A stretch of 43,643 nucleotides of DNA. It comes from an uncultured bacterium (GTDB taxonomy: Bacteria; JAAXHH01). The stretch is taken from assembly GCA_913051705.1 (NCBI GenBank), contig CAJXCW010000010.1, positions 1 to 43,643 of the forward strand. Reading direction: 5' to 3'. Position 1 is the first letter of the stretch. Every line of letters starts with the position of its first letter. Position numbers and translations under genes: made by a program. Below are positions 8,720 to 19,016 of this stretch, piece after piece. The notes beneath the pieces were generated by a model. That model had not been told where the DNA came from. It ran no database searches and saw only the letters and a program-made list of their open reading frames with translations.

Positions 8720-10774
8720 TTACCCTATCTTCCACTGGTCCAGCATGAACGCATAGTCCAGGGCTATCTCGCGCAAATGGTCATATCGGCCTGAGGCGCC
8801 GCCGTGTCCTGCACCCATGTTGGTAACGAGTAAGAGCGGCCGGCCATCTTGTTTCAATGTGCGTAATTTAGCGACGTATTTCGCCGGCTCCCAGTACATC
8901 ACCTGGCTATCATTCAAAGACGTTTTAATCAGCATAACCGGATATTCCATGGCGCGCAAGTTGGTATACGGGCAATACTGCTTCATATACAGATAGTCGT
9001 CTTCGATATTCGGATTGCCCCATTCCTCGTATTCACCGACAGTCAGCGGCAGGGAAGCATCCAGCATGGTGTTGAGCACATCAACAAACGGCACGTGGGA
9101 AACTACGGCTTTGAACAGGTCGGGTCGCATATTGGTGACAGCGCCCATGAGGAGCCCGCCGGCGCTGCCGCCTTCTATGATCAGGTGTTGTGGCGAGGTA
9201 TATCGCTGAGCTATCAGAACCTCCGCGCAGTCGATAAAGTCCGTGAAGGACCTCATTTTATGCATCATGCGGCCCTGGTCGTGCCACGCTTTTCCCATTT
9301 CACCGCCGCCGCGAACATGTGCGATACCGATGGCCACACCGCGATCCAGCAGACTCAATCGTAAGGATGAGAACGTGACCGGATAGGACCAGCCGTAAGA
9401 ACCATAGCCGATCAGAAGCAACGGCGCCTGACCATTTTTTTGAAATCCGTTTTTGTATACTAGAGATATCGGTACCTCTACGCCGTCCCGTACGGTCGTC
9501 GACAGACGTTCGGACGTATATCCCGACCCGTCATAACCGCCCAGTACTTCGGTCTGTTTGAGCAATGCGCTGGTTCGGGTGTCCAGATCATACTCCAGTA
9601 CCGAGTTCGGCGTAACCAGCGACTGATAATTGTATCTTAGCTTACGCGTCTCCCATACCAGATTGATGGAAGAGAAGACTTCATAAACCGGTTCTGCAAA
9701 AGGGATGGTATGCGATTCTTCATTTTCAAATCCGACAATCCGGATTTCGGGAAGCCCGTTACGCCGTTCATACAACACGTAGTGGTCTGAGAATACGTCC
9801 ACATCTTCCAGCATAACCTCTTCCCGATGCGGCACAATTTCCAGCCAATGTTCTTGAGCCGGATTGTGTATCGGCGTCCGGACCAATCTAAAATTACGAC
9901 CCGTATCATTAATGCGTAGATAAAACGCATCCTCCCTGTGATCGGCGTCGTACTCCCGATCCTGTATACGTTCGGCCAGGGTCTGCCATGTCCCCTCGGG
10001 CTGATCCGCCCGAAGATACCAGACTTCGGTGGTGGTATGACTACCTGCGGACAGAAAAATATATTCCCCGCTTCTGGCACGCCGGGCGAAGAGATAAAAG
10101 AGTTCATCCTTCTCTTCATAGATGAGCGTGTCATTCGGCTCACCAAGCGTATGTCGATACAGGCGATATTGCCGTTTGGTATGATCTTCGGTCGTATAGA
10201 AGATGGTTCGATTATCCGCCGCCCAGACTACGGCGCCGACTTTCTCGATGGTATCCGGCAAGAGTTCTCCGGTGCGAAGATCCTTAATATACAGTGTATA
10301 TTCCCGGAACCCGGTCTCATCGGTCGCATAGGCCAGCAGCTGGTTGTCATCACTTACGGTATAGGGACCGAGCGACATGTATTCCTTACCCTCTGCCAAT
10401 TCGTTCAGATCGAGCGTCACTTCCTCGACTGATTCGATCGACCCTTTCTTACGGCAGTAGATCTCGTATTGTTTCCCTTCTTCCGTACGATGATAGTAGT
10501 AATAACCGCGATTAAGATACGGCACGGATAAATCCGTCTCTTTGATCCGGGCGAGCATTTCGTCATAGAGATCGTTCTGAAATGCTTTGGTATGCGCCAT
10601 GATGTTATCGGTATAGGCGTTTTCCGCTTCCAGGTAGGCAGTGACTTCCGGTTTCTCTTTTTCTCTCAGCCAGAAATAGTCATCCTGACGCGCGTCACCG
10701 TGTATGGTGTCAGACTTCGGGTGCTTCGCCGCCACCGGGGGGGCTAAGGGGCTATCTGAGGTTTTATTGGTCAT
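8720..10774 (-). CDS. ptrB: S9A prolyl oligopeptidase family protein, oligopeptidase B-like
   Basis: PPVAAKHPKSDTIHGDARQDDYFWLREKEKPEV N-terminus; IEGGSAGGLLMGAV nucleophile motif; GAGHGGASGRYDHLRE. Confidence 0.88.
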   Translation of the reverse strand: MTNKTSDSPLAPPVAAKHPKSDTIHGDARQDDYFWLREKEKPEVTAYLEAENAYTDNIMAHTKAFQNDLYDEMLARIKETDLSVPYLNRGYYYYHRTEEGKQYEIYCRKKGSIESVEEVTLDLNELAEGKEYMSLGPYTVSDDNQLLAYATDETGFREYTLYIKDLRTGELLPDTIEKVGAVVWAADNRTIFYTTEDHTKRQYRLYRHTLGEPNDTLIYEEKDELFYLFARRARSGEYIFLSAGSHTTTEVWYLRADQPEGTWQTLAERIQDREYDADHREDAFYLRINDTGRNFRLVRTPIHNPAQEHWLEIVPHREEVMLEDVDVFSDHYVLYERRNGLPEIRIVGFENEESHTIPFAEPVYEVFSSINLVWETRKLRYNYQSLVTPNSVLEYDLDTRTSALLKQTEVLGGYDGSGYTSERLSTTVRDGVEVPISLVYKNGFQKNGQAPLLLIGYGSYGWSYPVTFSSLRLSLLDRGVAIGIAHVRGGGEMGKAWHDQGRMMHKMRSFTDFIDCAEVLIAQRYTSPQHLIIEGGSAGGLLMGAVTNMRPDLFKAVVSHVPFVDVLNTMLDASLPLTVGEYEEWGNPNIEDDYLYMKQYCPYTNLRAMEYPVMLIKTSLNDSQVMYWEPAKYVAKLRTLKQDGRPLLLVTNMGAGHGGASGRYDHLREIALDYAFMLDQWKIG

Positions 10775-10842
10775 AGTTAGTGTATCGGTTATCCTTAATG
10801 GGGCGGGCTTGTAGGCCTGCCGCTACAGGGTTTTGGTGTTGT

Positions 10843-10878
10843 TATGGATCCTCGCTTAAAGCCTGCGGGGATGACAAC
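10843..10878 (-). repeat. 36-bp dispersed hairpin repeat, copy 1
   Basis: Reverse complement GTTGTCATCCCCGCAGGCTTTAAGCGAGGATCCATA matches 42914-42949 at 33/36. Confidence 0.8.
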
Positions 10879-10882
10879 CATT

Positions 10883-11869
10883 TCAACTTTTGTCGCGTAC
10901 GTATGATATTTCATAGCATTTATGGGCCAGCGTGATCAGGTCATCATAGGTCCAGGTCCCCCGGTCGTTAACCAGGCGTGTCCAATCCGCTGGTACCGCA
11001 TCCAGACTGAGGTGCGCGCCAGACAGGGCGCCGGTCATGGCGGCCGTGGTGTCCACATCACCGCCGCCTGCCATCGCTGTCGTGATGGCATCCACATAAG
11101 AGGACGGCGATTTTAGAAAAGCATACAGACTCCACAGCACACTGGGCGTAATAAAAACGGGGATGCCCGGCCACCCGGTCCATTCCGCTGGACAATCCCC
11201 TATGGACTTCACCTCTTCAAGTACCACATCGAGAGGATTATCGAGCCATCCGGGCAATCGAAGCAAGGCATCAGCCAGCACCGGGTCAAACGGTCGGCAC
11301 CAATCCGATACCTGTTCCGCTACGACCTCCGGTACAATATCTCCTTCATACGTCAGGGTCACCGTACCGGCTATTGCTATCGCCCCGGCCGTACATCGCG
11401 GGTCCAGGTGGGTAATCCGTGCCTGTTGCTCTGCGGCGCGGATCAGGGCGGTATGATCATGGGCAAAGAACAGGCCGATGGGAGCCACCCGCATCGCCGT
11501 ACCGTTGCCTGCTGAGGGGGCGGGTGTCCCGGCCTGATCCCAGGGTACCCCGGCTTCCAGACGGGCTGCCGCCTCCAGCGCGCCGCGCCCCGACCCTACG
11601 ATGCGGCCTTCCGAAAAAATAGCACGGATACGATCGGCATAATCTACCGGATTAAACGCCCCGCAGTCTGCATAGCTGATCATCAACTCACGTGCCAGTT
11701 GTGAATCATCGGAATACTGCCCGGACCAATCGGCTAACTGATTGGTTCTGATTTTGTTATCCACATAGGCCCGACATTCTTCAGGCGGTTTGCTCTCGAT
11801 CACGTAACCGAGCGCATCACCGACGCATTGGCCAAGCAGACAGCCGGTGAACTGTTGTAACGTGGGCAT
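10883..11869 (-). CDS. ADP-ribosylglycohydrolase family protein
   Basis: GQCVGDALGYVIES, YSDDSQLARELM, GGDVDTTAAMTGALSGA motifs. Confidence 0.88.
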   Translation of the reverse strand: MPTLQQFTGCLLGQCVGDALGYVIESKPPEECRAYVDNKIRTNQLADWSGQYSDDSQLARELMISYADCGAFNPVDYADRIRAIFSEGRIVGSGRGALEAAARLEAGVPWDQAGTPAPSAGNGTAMRVAPIGLFFAHDHTALIRAAEQQARITHLDPRCTAGAIAIAGTVTLTYEGDIVPEVVAEQVSDWCRPFDPVLADALLRLPGWLDNPLDVVLEEVKSIGDCPAEWTGWPGIPVFITPSVLWSLYAFLKSPSSYVDAITTAMAGGGDVDTTAAMTGALSGAHLSLDAVPADWTRLVNDRGTWTYDDLITLAHKCYEISYVRDKS

Positions 11870-11908
11870 AATCTGTCTGGTCTCCGGGAGGTGGGTCAGG
11901 TCTTGAAA

Positions 11909-13189
<1,281 letters not shown>

Positions 13190-13192
13190 TTA

Positions 13193-13780
13193 GTGGTTGA
13201 TGGCCATGCCGAATTTTGGAATAACATAACAAATATAGCCGGCCCTGTACTATCGTGCAATAATAACGTTTGCGTTATGGACCGAGATGATTACAATAAA
13301 AATAGTGCCTTGACGTCAGCGGCTGTGCCTAAGTACCCTGTTTCACAATCAAGGTTGAAAAAACTACCTAAGACTCGTATAGGCGGCGATCTGTCCTACC
13401 ATGTTGCCGGCTTTTTGTTCGAAAGTGATGTGATCAAAGTTAATGTTGAAGAAGATATTCAGGGGCTTGAACAGGATCTCGACTTCTATTATGCGATCCT
13501 GGGCTATCATGTGACGGAGCAACTTCTAATTTACGGTAGCTACTGGTTTCTGGATGCGCATACTGCGTTACCAGTACCCGGAAATGCAACCATTGAAGAT
13601 GATGAGCTGGAAATTTTCACCCTTGGCGCTTCCCATGATTTAATGGACAGGATCAGACTCAAAGCCCAGTATTCCAGGGTAACAATAGATGGAAAATTGC
13701 AAAAACTTTCACAGGGTATCGTCATTAACGAACCCGATAAAGGCAGTATTTTCGGGGTCACTGTTTCCGTAATTTTCTAA
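13193..13780 (+). pseudogene. C-terminal fragment of an outer-membrane beta-barrel (porin-like) protein
   Basis: Amphipathic alternating strands and terminal Phe (..GSIFGVTVSVIF); no signal peptide, N-terminus does not look like a barrel start. Confidence 0.5.
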
Positions 13781-13815
13781 AAGCTTATCCAAATCCATCA
13801 GCAGAAAAAATAAAC

Positions 13816-14241
13816 ATGAAACTTGCGATTGTAACCCTATTACTCCTGCTCAGTTGGCCGGAGGCCTCCCTTTCACAAGTGGCGGTAATCGCGCACAAAT
13901 CAGTGCCGATAGACCACATTGAGAAGTCTGAGTTACTCGATTTTTTTACCGGTGACATCAAAAAATGGAATGACGAGCAACCCGTAGTGATCCTGGACCT
14001 CAAACCCCGCGGTGACATAAAGAAAGCGTTTTACAAGTTCCTGGGTAAAAGCCCCTCTCGAATGAAATCCATCTGGTTGAAAAAAATGCTATCCGGTGAA
14101 GGGGATCCGCCTTTATCGATGAAATCTGAAATGGAGTTGTTGGAGAAAGTCGCTTCAACCCCGGGTGCTATCGGGTTCGTGGGGCAAAGACAACCCACCG
14201 GCGATGTCAAAATGCTCTTATGGATCGAAGAAGAGAAGTAA
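13816..14241 (+). CDS. Periplasmic phosphate-binding-like (PBP/PstS-type) protein with signal peptide
   Basis: MKLAIVTLLLLLSWPEASLSQ signal; ELLDFFTGDIKKWNDEQPVVILDLKPRGDIKKAFYKFLGKS; TPGAIGFVGQ. Confidence 0.75.
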   Translation: MKLAIVTLLLLLSWPEASLSQVAVIAHKSVPIDHIEKSELLDFFTGDIKKWNDEQPVVILDLKPRGDIKKAFYKFLGKSPSRMKSIWLKKMLSGEGDPPLSMKSEMELLEKVASTPGAIGFVGQRQPTGDVKMLLWIEEEK

Positions 14242-14344
14242 TACCAATTGCAAAATTAAAGACCTTATTATGAATGTTTATAATTGGCTGGAAATAATAA
14301 GGTTTTCACTCATAAATCATAATTTATAAACCAACAATTGGTAT
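14241..14344. mobile_element. Possible MITE-like or structured element with nested inverted repeats
   Basis: ATACCAATTG (14241-14250) / CAATTGGTAT (14335-14344); inner ACCTTATTAT (14262-14271) / ATAATAAGGT (14294-14303); AT-rich. Confidence 0.4.
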
Positions 14345-14433
14345 AACGTGCCAGTAAAAACATACCCCCCATATTAAAAGATCTAAAGCTCCGTACGAAA
14401 CAGTGGATCGGTTTCGGTATCCTCCTCATTATC

Positions 14434-15474
14434 ATGGCAGGTGTCCATAGTTATTCAGCAAGAACCATGGCTGAATTAAAAGCCGGCATTGACGGGGTAA
14501 CGGCAAGCTGGTTGCCAAGAGCCATCGCGATCTCAGACCTCAACGTCCAGGGGGAGACCCTGGCCGCGAAGGCCGGCAGCATCCTCAAGGAGGAACCCCA
14601 ACCCATCCGAGCGCTGAAACCGGATGCGCCTTATATGCTCGAGCGGCTGATCAGTCATTGTCTGAACAAAGACGCCGATAAAAGACCTCAGACCGCCCGA
14701 GACGTGCGGAATGAACTGGATGAAATAAAGGATAGCTTAGAGGCAGGAGAGGTGATCATCAAGAGTGATTCAGACGAGCTGTCTGCTGAGCAAACGCGGT
14801 CCGGCATACTTCGGGCCCCTGTGATATTTGCCGGCGCCGTGTTGGTTTTTCTGACGGCGCTCACCGTCTGGTTTACGGCTGAGCGACAACTGAAACAGCC
14901 CTCACATCCGGAACGTCAATTCCAGTTTCCCATGAGCGCCACCGCTGGAAATCTCTTCGGTGGGCCCGCCATCTCGCCCGACGGAAAGTTGGTTGCCTAT
15001 CCCTATGAGAGTCGTCTCCGGATCCGCGATTTGGAGCGGGGAACCAGCTGGCCGATACCGGATACCGAAGGCGCTGTATACCCTTTCTGGTCACCGGACG
15101 GTAATTTTATCGGCTACGAGCGGACCAATGCCCGCTGGCAGATATCCTTTAATGGTGGTATGCATCCTCGCTGGAGCTCGAGCGGTGATGCGCTTTTTAT
15201 CGTTGAAATAAGCGATGAAGGAAACAATCTCATGGCGGTCAAGGTCAAGGTTGATACCGAGCACGGATTCAGGAGGGATGAACCGGTACGGCTATTCAAC
15301 GCAGATCAGGCAGGTATTGTATTAACCCGGCCCGGTGTGACGCTGGCTTTTATCCCCAACTACGACGTAGCCCCCGATGGTCAGCATTTTGTAGCGGTAC
15401 GCCATATCGGCGGTGATGCCGACGCCGGTGCGACGCTGCATATTGTACTGAACTTGCAGGTCCCCGAGAAGTAG
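14434..15474 (+). pseudogene. Chimeric ORF: methyl-accepting-chemotaxis/4HB sensor N-terminus fused to Ser/Thr kinase C-lobe, TM segment and TolB-like propeller
   Basis: Frame upstream reads LKDLKLRTKQWIGFGILLIIMAGVHSYSARTMAELKAGIDGVTASWLPRAIAISDLN (MCP-like) then GETLAAKAGSILKEEPQPIRALKPDAPYMLERLISHCLNKDADKRPQTARDVRNELDEI (kinase C-lobe). Confidence 0.7.
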
Positions 15475-15631
15475 GGATTGGGATATTTAATATTCGGGCT
15501 GTTTGTGAGAGGTGATCTCTCTGGTTTCCCAGTACCTCCCTGGACACGGCACCCGTTCTTGTTGTTTCGTAGTTTCGTAGGTTGCGTTTCGCGATTCGTA
15601 GCAACGTAGTTTCTTACACCCAGGAGCAAAC

Positions 15632-16888
15632 ATGTCTGCAAAAGATTTCGAAATCAAATCAGTAGAACGGATTCCGTTACACGTGCCCTTTCATCCCCGG
15701 TGCGCGGACGTGATGGAAATTCGTGTGCCCTTCTGGTCGTTGATAGATCTGTACAGGGTGACGACCGCCTCGGGCATCGTGGGCTATGGGGAGTTGTTGA
15801 CCAGAGATACGTGGTTCCGGGCGGCGGACCCTACTATCGATAAGATAATCGGGAAGAACCTGTTCGATATTTTGTGGGACGACAGTCTGAGGTCCGGCAT
15901 ACAGATCGCATTGTTCGATGCGGCGGGCAAGGCTCTGGGCGTACCCTGTCACCGGCTATTTGGCTCGCACCATCGGGACGAGTGTCCTGTCTCCTGGTGG
16001 GCGCAGGAAGCGAGTCCGGCCACATGGGCCTCGGAAGCAAAAGCAGCCGAAGAACAGGGCTATACGTCCATGAAGGCCAAAGCAAGGCCCTGGTTTGACG
16101 TCGACGAACAATTGACGGCTATTGACGGGGTGACGTCACCTCGATTCAAGGTAGACCTTGATTTCAACCAGCTTCTTCTGGGCGTAGACCAGGCCGCGAA
16201 GATAATTGCCGCTTTGGAAGCAAAGCACCACCGGTTGGCCATTGTGGAATCACCCATCCCTCAGAATGATGTGTCGGGAAACACCCTGTTGAGGCAAAAA
16301 ATCAGCACGCCTATTGCCATGCATTACGGCAGTCCGCCCATCATGACTGCGATTCGGGAAGGGGTGTGTGATGGCTTTGTCATCGGCGGCGGCGCCGAGA
16401 AAGTATTGAAAGATGGTAGGCTGGCCGCCCAGGCCAATATGCCCTTCTGGTTGCAACTGGTAGGCACCGGCCTCACCACCCTGTTCTCCGTACACCTCGG
16501 CGCCGTGCTGTCCCACGCGCGCTGGCCCGCTATTCCTTGCATCAATATCTGGACCCATCCTTTGATCAAGGGTTTTAAGGTGGAAAGCGGCCACATCAAG
16601 GTCCCTGAAGGACCAGGACTCGGTGTCGAACTGGCCTGGGACGTGATTGAAAACTATACCGTAGATCTGGATTTCAAGCTTCCCAGAAGGCGGCAGATCC
16701 ATACGATCCTCTGGCCGGACGGAAAACGGACGCCCTATCCCGACGCCGGCTATCGTCAGGAGTTCCTCGCAGGCAAACGGGTGGGGTTTTTGCCGGGCAT
16801 CTCCCTGGAGCACCGGCTGGACGACGGCACAGAGAATTTTGACCGCGCATACCGGGCTTTGTTCTCAGAGCCGTATAGTGCGACATAG
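15632..16888 (+). CDS. Mandelate racemase/muconate lactonizing (enolase superfamily) protein
   Basis: GYGELLTRDTWF, IQIALFDAAGKALGVP, KVDLDFNQ, IVESPIPQ. Confidence 0.85.
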   Translation: MSAKDFEIKSVERIPLHVPFHPRCADVMEIRVPFWSLIDLYRVTTASGIVGYGELLTRDTWFRAADPTIDKIIGKNLFDILWDDSLRSGIQIALFDAAGKALGVPCHRLFGSHHRDECPVSWWAQEASPATWASEAKAAEEQGYTSMKAKARPWFDVDEQLTAIDGVTSPRFKVDLDFNQLLLGVDQAAKIIAALEAKHHRLAIVESPIPQNDVSGNTLLRQKISTPIAMHYGSPPIMTAIREGVCDGFVIGGGAEKVLKDGRLAAQANMPFWLQLVGTGLTTLFSVHLGAVLSHARWPAIPCINIWTHPLIKGFKVESGHIKVPEGPGLGVELAWDVIENYTVDLDFKLPRRRQIHTILWPDGKRTPYPDAGYRQEFLAGKRVGFLPGISLEHRLDDGTENFDRAYRALFSEPYSAT

Positions 16889-17316
16889 ATTTAAGCGCGT
16901 CAGGCGGAGGAAAGTGGCCTGTCCCATGAACCCTGAGCCTGGCACCTATGTACTGGTCCTTTGTTGCCGTGCGCATAAGGTGTTTATGTTCCGAGAAGCC
17001 ATAGAGAAAGAAGTTGCGGGGCATGATCGGATTTATGTGTGGACACCGGACAAAATCCGCCTTCAACACCATTGATAACCGAGGTGTTAGACAGATCACC
17101 TCGACTGACAGAGTCGCACACGTCAAGCCGCCTCTGATGTGCCCCTCAGTTCAGGAAAATGCCTCCCCATGTAGTAAATTGACATATCTGCCCACAAATA
17201 GTATATTTGAAGCTTCCCCGTAGCCCGTACGTGTTTAGCGTTACGACAATTGAGATTGAACTGGAATCATTTTCTGTCGTTCAACCGCCCTATTGACTCA
17301 ATCGAAAGGAGTTACC

Positions 17317-18459
17317 ATGCGCAAGTTCCTGTTACTCACGATTTGTTTAACCCTTGCCGGCTATACTGCCGTCCGGGCACAGGGCGGTCCTATGGCCGTC
17401 AGTGCCGAGCCGTTCAAAGTCGGCACCTTCGAAATCCAGGGCGAGCCGACGGTCGGTGTGGTACTGCGTGACACCCTGATCGTACATCTTGCCGCAGCGA
17501 ACCGAGTCCTGGAAAGAAGCCCGATGTATCCCCCCGTACCCATGCCGGCGGATATGATCGCGCTGATTGAACGGTACGAATACGGCTTGAAGTATCGTCT
17601 GTATGAGTTGGTCACCCATCTGGTGAATACCGACCAGCTTACGGGCAGCCTTCCGGATTACATCTATAGATATCAGGATCTGCGTACCCTGCCGCCTATC
17701 ATGTACCCCGGTAAAATTCTCAATGCGGCGGTCAACTTCTACAGCCATGTGAATGAATCCGGCAACGAGGAAGAGCGGGCGGAGACGCGCAGACAGCGAC
17801 GGGAAAATCGCGGCGTGCCTTATCTGTTCATTAAACCCGCCCGGGGCGCGGTGATCGGCGCCAGCGATGCGATCATCATCCCCTATGGTCGTAACCGCAC
17901 GGACTGGGAAGTGGAACTCGGCACGGTCATAGGCCGTCCGGCCAAGTACGTATCCGCCACGGATGCACAAAATTATGTATTCGGTTACACGGTTACCATG
18001 GATATTTCAGACCGGGGCGGTCGCCCGCCCGGCGGCTACGGTCTACGGTCCGACTGGTTTGTCGGTAAAGGCCACGATACCTTCGCCCCCATGGGCCCGT
18101 GGATCGTGCCAAAGGAGTTCTATGGCAATCCCATGGAAAATTTGCGGCAGACGCTCAGTGTGGATGGTGAGACCATGCAGGAAGCCCGCGCCGGCGATAT
18201 GATCCACACGCTGTGGGAACTCGTTGAATACGCCTCCTCCATCGTCACCCTGTTTCCCGGTGATGTCATCAATAACGGGACCTCGGGAGGCACCGGGGTG
18301 GGAACGGCCGTACGGGGCGCCCAGCGTTTTCTGCAACCCGGCGAAGTGGTCGAAGCCAGTATCGATGGTATAGGCACCATGCGAATCAACGTCGAAGGGG
18401 AAGCGGTGCCGGCCGGTGGCACGGGGGCAAGGCTGCCGCCGGTGGATAGTTACAGGTGA
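17317..18459 (+). CDS. Fumarylacetoacetate hydrolase family protein with N-terminal signal peptide
   Basis: MRKFLLLTICLTLAGYTAVRAQG signal; DWEVELGTVIGRPAKYVSATDAQNYVFGYTVTMDISDRG; GDVINNGTSGGTGVG; GAAAGGAGTT ribosome-binding site ahead of ATG 17317. Confidence 0.85.
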   Translation: MRKFLLLTICLTLAGYTAVRAQGGPMAVSAEPFKVGTFEIQGEPTVGVVLRDTLIVHLAAANRVLERSPMYPPVPMPADMIALIERYEYGLKYRLYELVTHLVNTDQLTGSLPDYIYRYQDLRTLPPIMYPGKILNAAVNFYSHVNESGNEEERAETRRQRRENRGVPYLFIKPARGAVIGASDAIIIPYGRNRTDWEVELGTVIGRPAKYVSATDAQNYVFGYTVTMDISDRGGRPPGGYGLRSDWFVGKGHDTFAPMGPWIVPKEFYGNPMENLRQTLSVDGETMQEARAGDMIHTLWELVEYASSIVTLFPGDVINNGTSGGTGVGTAVRGAQRFLQPGEVVEASIDGIGTMRINVEGEAVPAGGTGARLPPVDSYR

Positions 18460-18518
18460 TATCGATTTCGGGTTTCGGATTTATAACCAAGGCCATAGTA
18501 GATAAGAGCTCTATTTGT

Positions 18519-18571
18519 CATCTCGACCGAGCCCTTCGACTGCGCTCAAGACAGGCTACGCTCGAGATGAG
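18519..18571. repeat. REP-like imperfect palindrome TCATCTCGA...TCGAGATGA
   Basis: TGTCATCTCGACCGAGCCCTTCGACTGCGCTCAAGACAGGCTACGCTCGAGATGA, a pattern common in bacterial intergenic repeats. Confidence 0.65.
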
Positions 18572-18695
18572 ATTGGACAGCGGTCCCCTCCAGGATATCA
18601 AAGTCCTTCAGAATATATCGTTTGTGATGAAGGAAGGGATTGTGTATAAAATCGAAAACGAAATGGTTCCGGTTATCAGTCCTGAAAAGAATTAA
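18572..18695 (+). pseudogene. C-terminal remnant of an amidohydrolase (imidazolonepropionase-like)
   Basis: LDSGPLQDIKVLQNISFVMKEGIVYKI resembles the conserved amidohydrolase tail (GDPL.DI.vL....FVMKgG.vyk). Confidence 0.65.
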
Positions 18696-18740
18696 AGGAC
18701 TGATGTGACGCAAGACCGGCATATGTTTTTAGCATGTGTT

Positions 18741-18777
18741 CTGGTTTGTCATCCCGGCGAAAGCCGGGAACCAGCGT
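18741..18777. repeat. REP/dRS3-like hairpin repeat
   Basis: CTGGTTTGTCATCCCGGCGAAAGCCGGGAACCAGCGT; stem CCCGGC-GAAA-GCCGGG. Confidence 0.7.
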
Positions 18778-19016
18778 CTTTGGACAGTAGTGGCGTCATT
18801 ACATCACCTCGTATGAAGGTCACTGGAACTATGGTACCAACGGGATACAATAGATAGCCTTCACCGGGGTGACGATTTATTTCGTCGCGTTACATCAGGG
18901 TATAACAGAGTACAAAGCACAAAGTACAAATTTTTTGAGAACATTTTATCGCGTTGACGCAACTAAATGAGACATAAGGATACACAATATCTTTATGTCC
19001 TGGTGCAGATGGGTTC

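Noticed and set aside
9637-10432. Long overlapping ORFs on both strands inside ptrB (169 aa and 164 aa)
   Set aside because: Shadow frames of a well-supported oligopeptidase gene, no recognisable domains.
10801-10835. GGGCGGGCTTGTAGGCCTGCCGCTACAGGG as a further dispersed repeat
   Set aside because: Resembles common intergenic repeats but no second copy was found in the window and the arms pair poorly.
16250-16813. 187-aa minus-strand ORF inside the MR/MLE gene
   Set aside because: Antisense shadow ORF without domain similarity.
16889-17290. Possible gene remnant (EPGTYVLVLCCRAHKVFMF.., GFMCGHRTKSAFNTIDNRG)
   Set aside because: Short, frames disagree and no family could be recognised with confidence.
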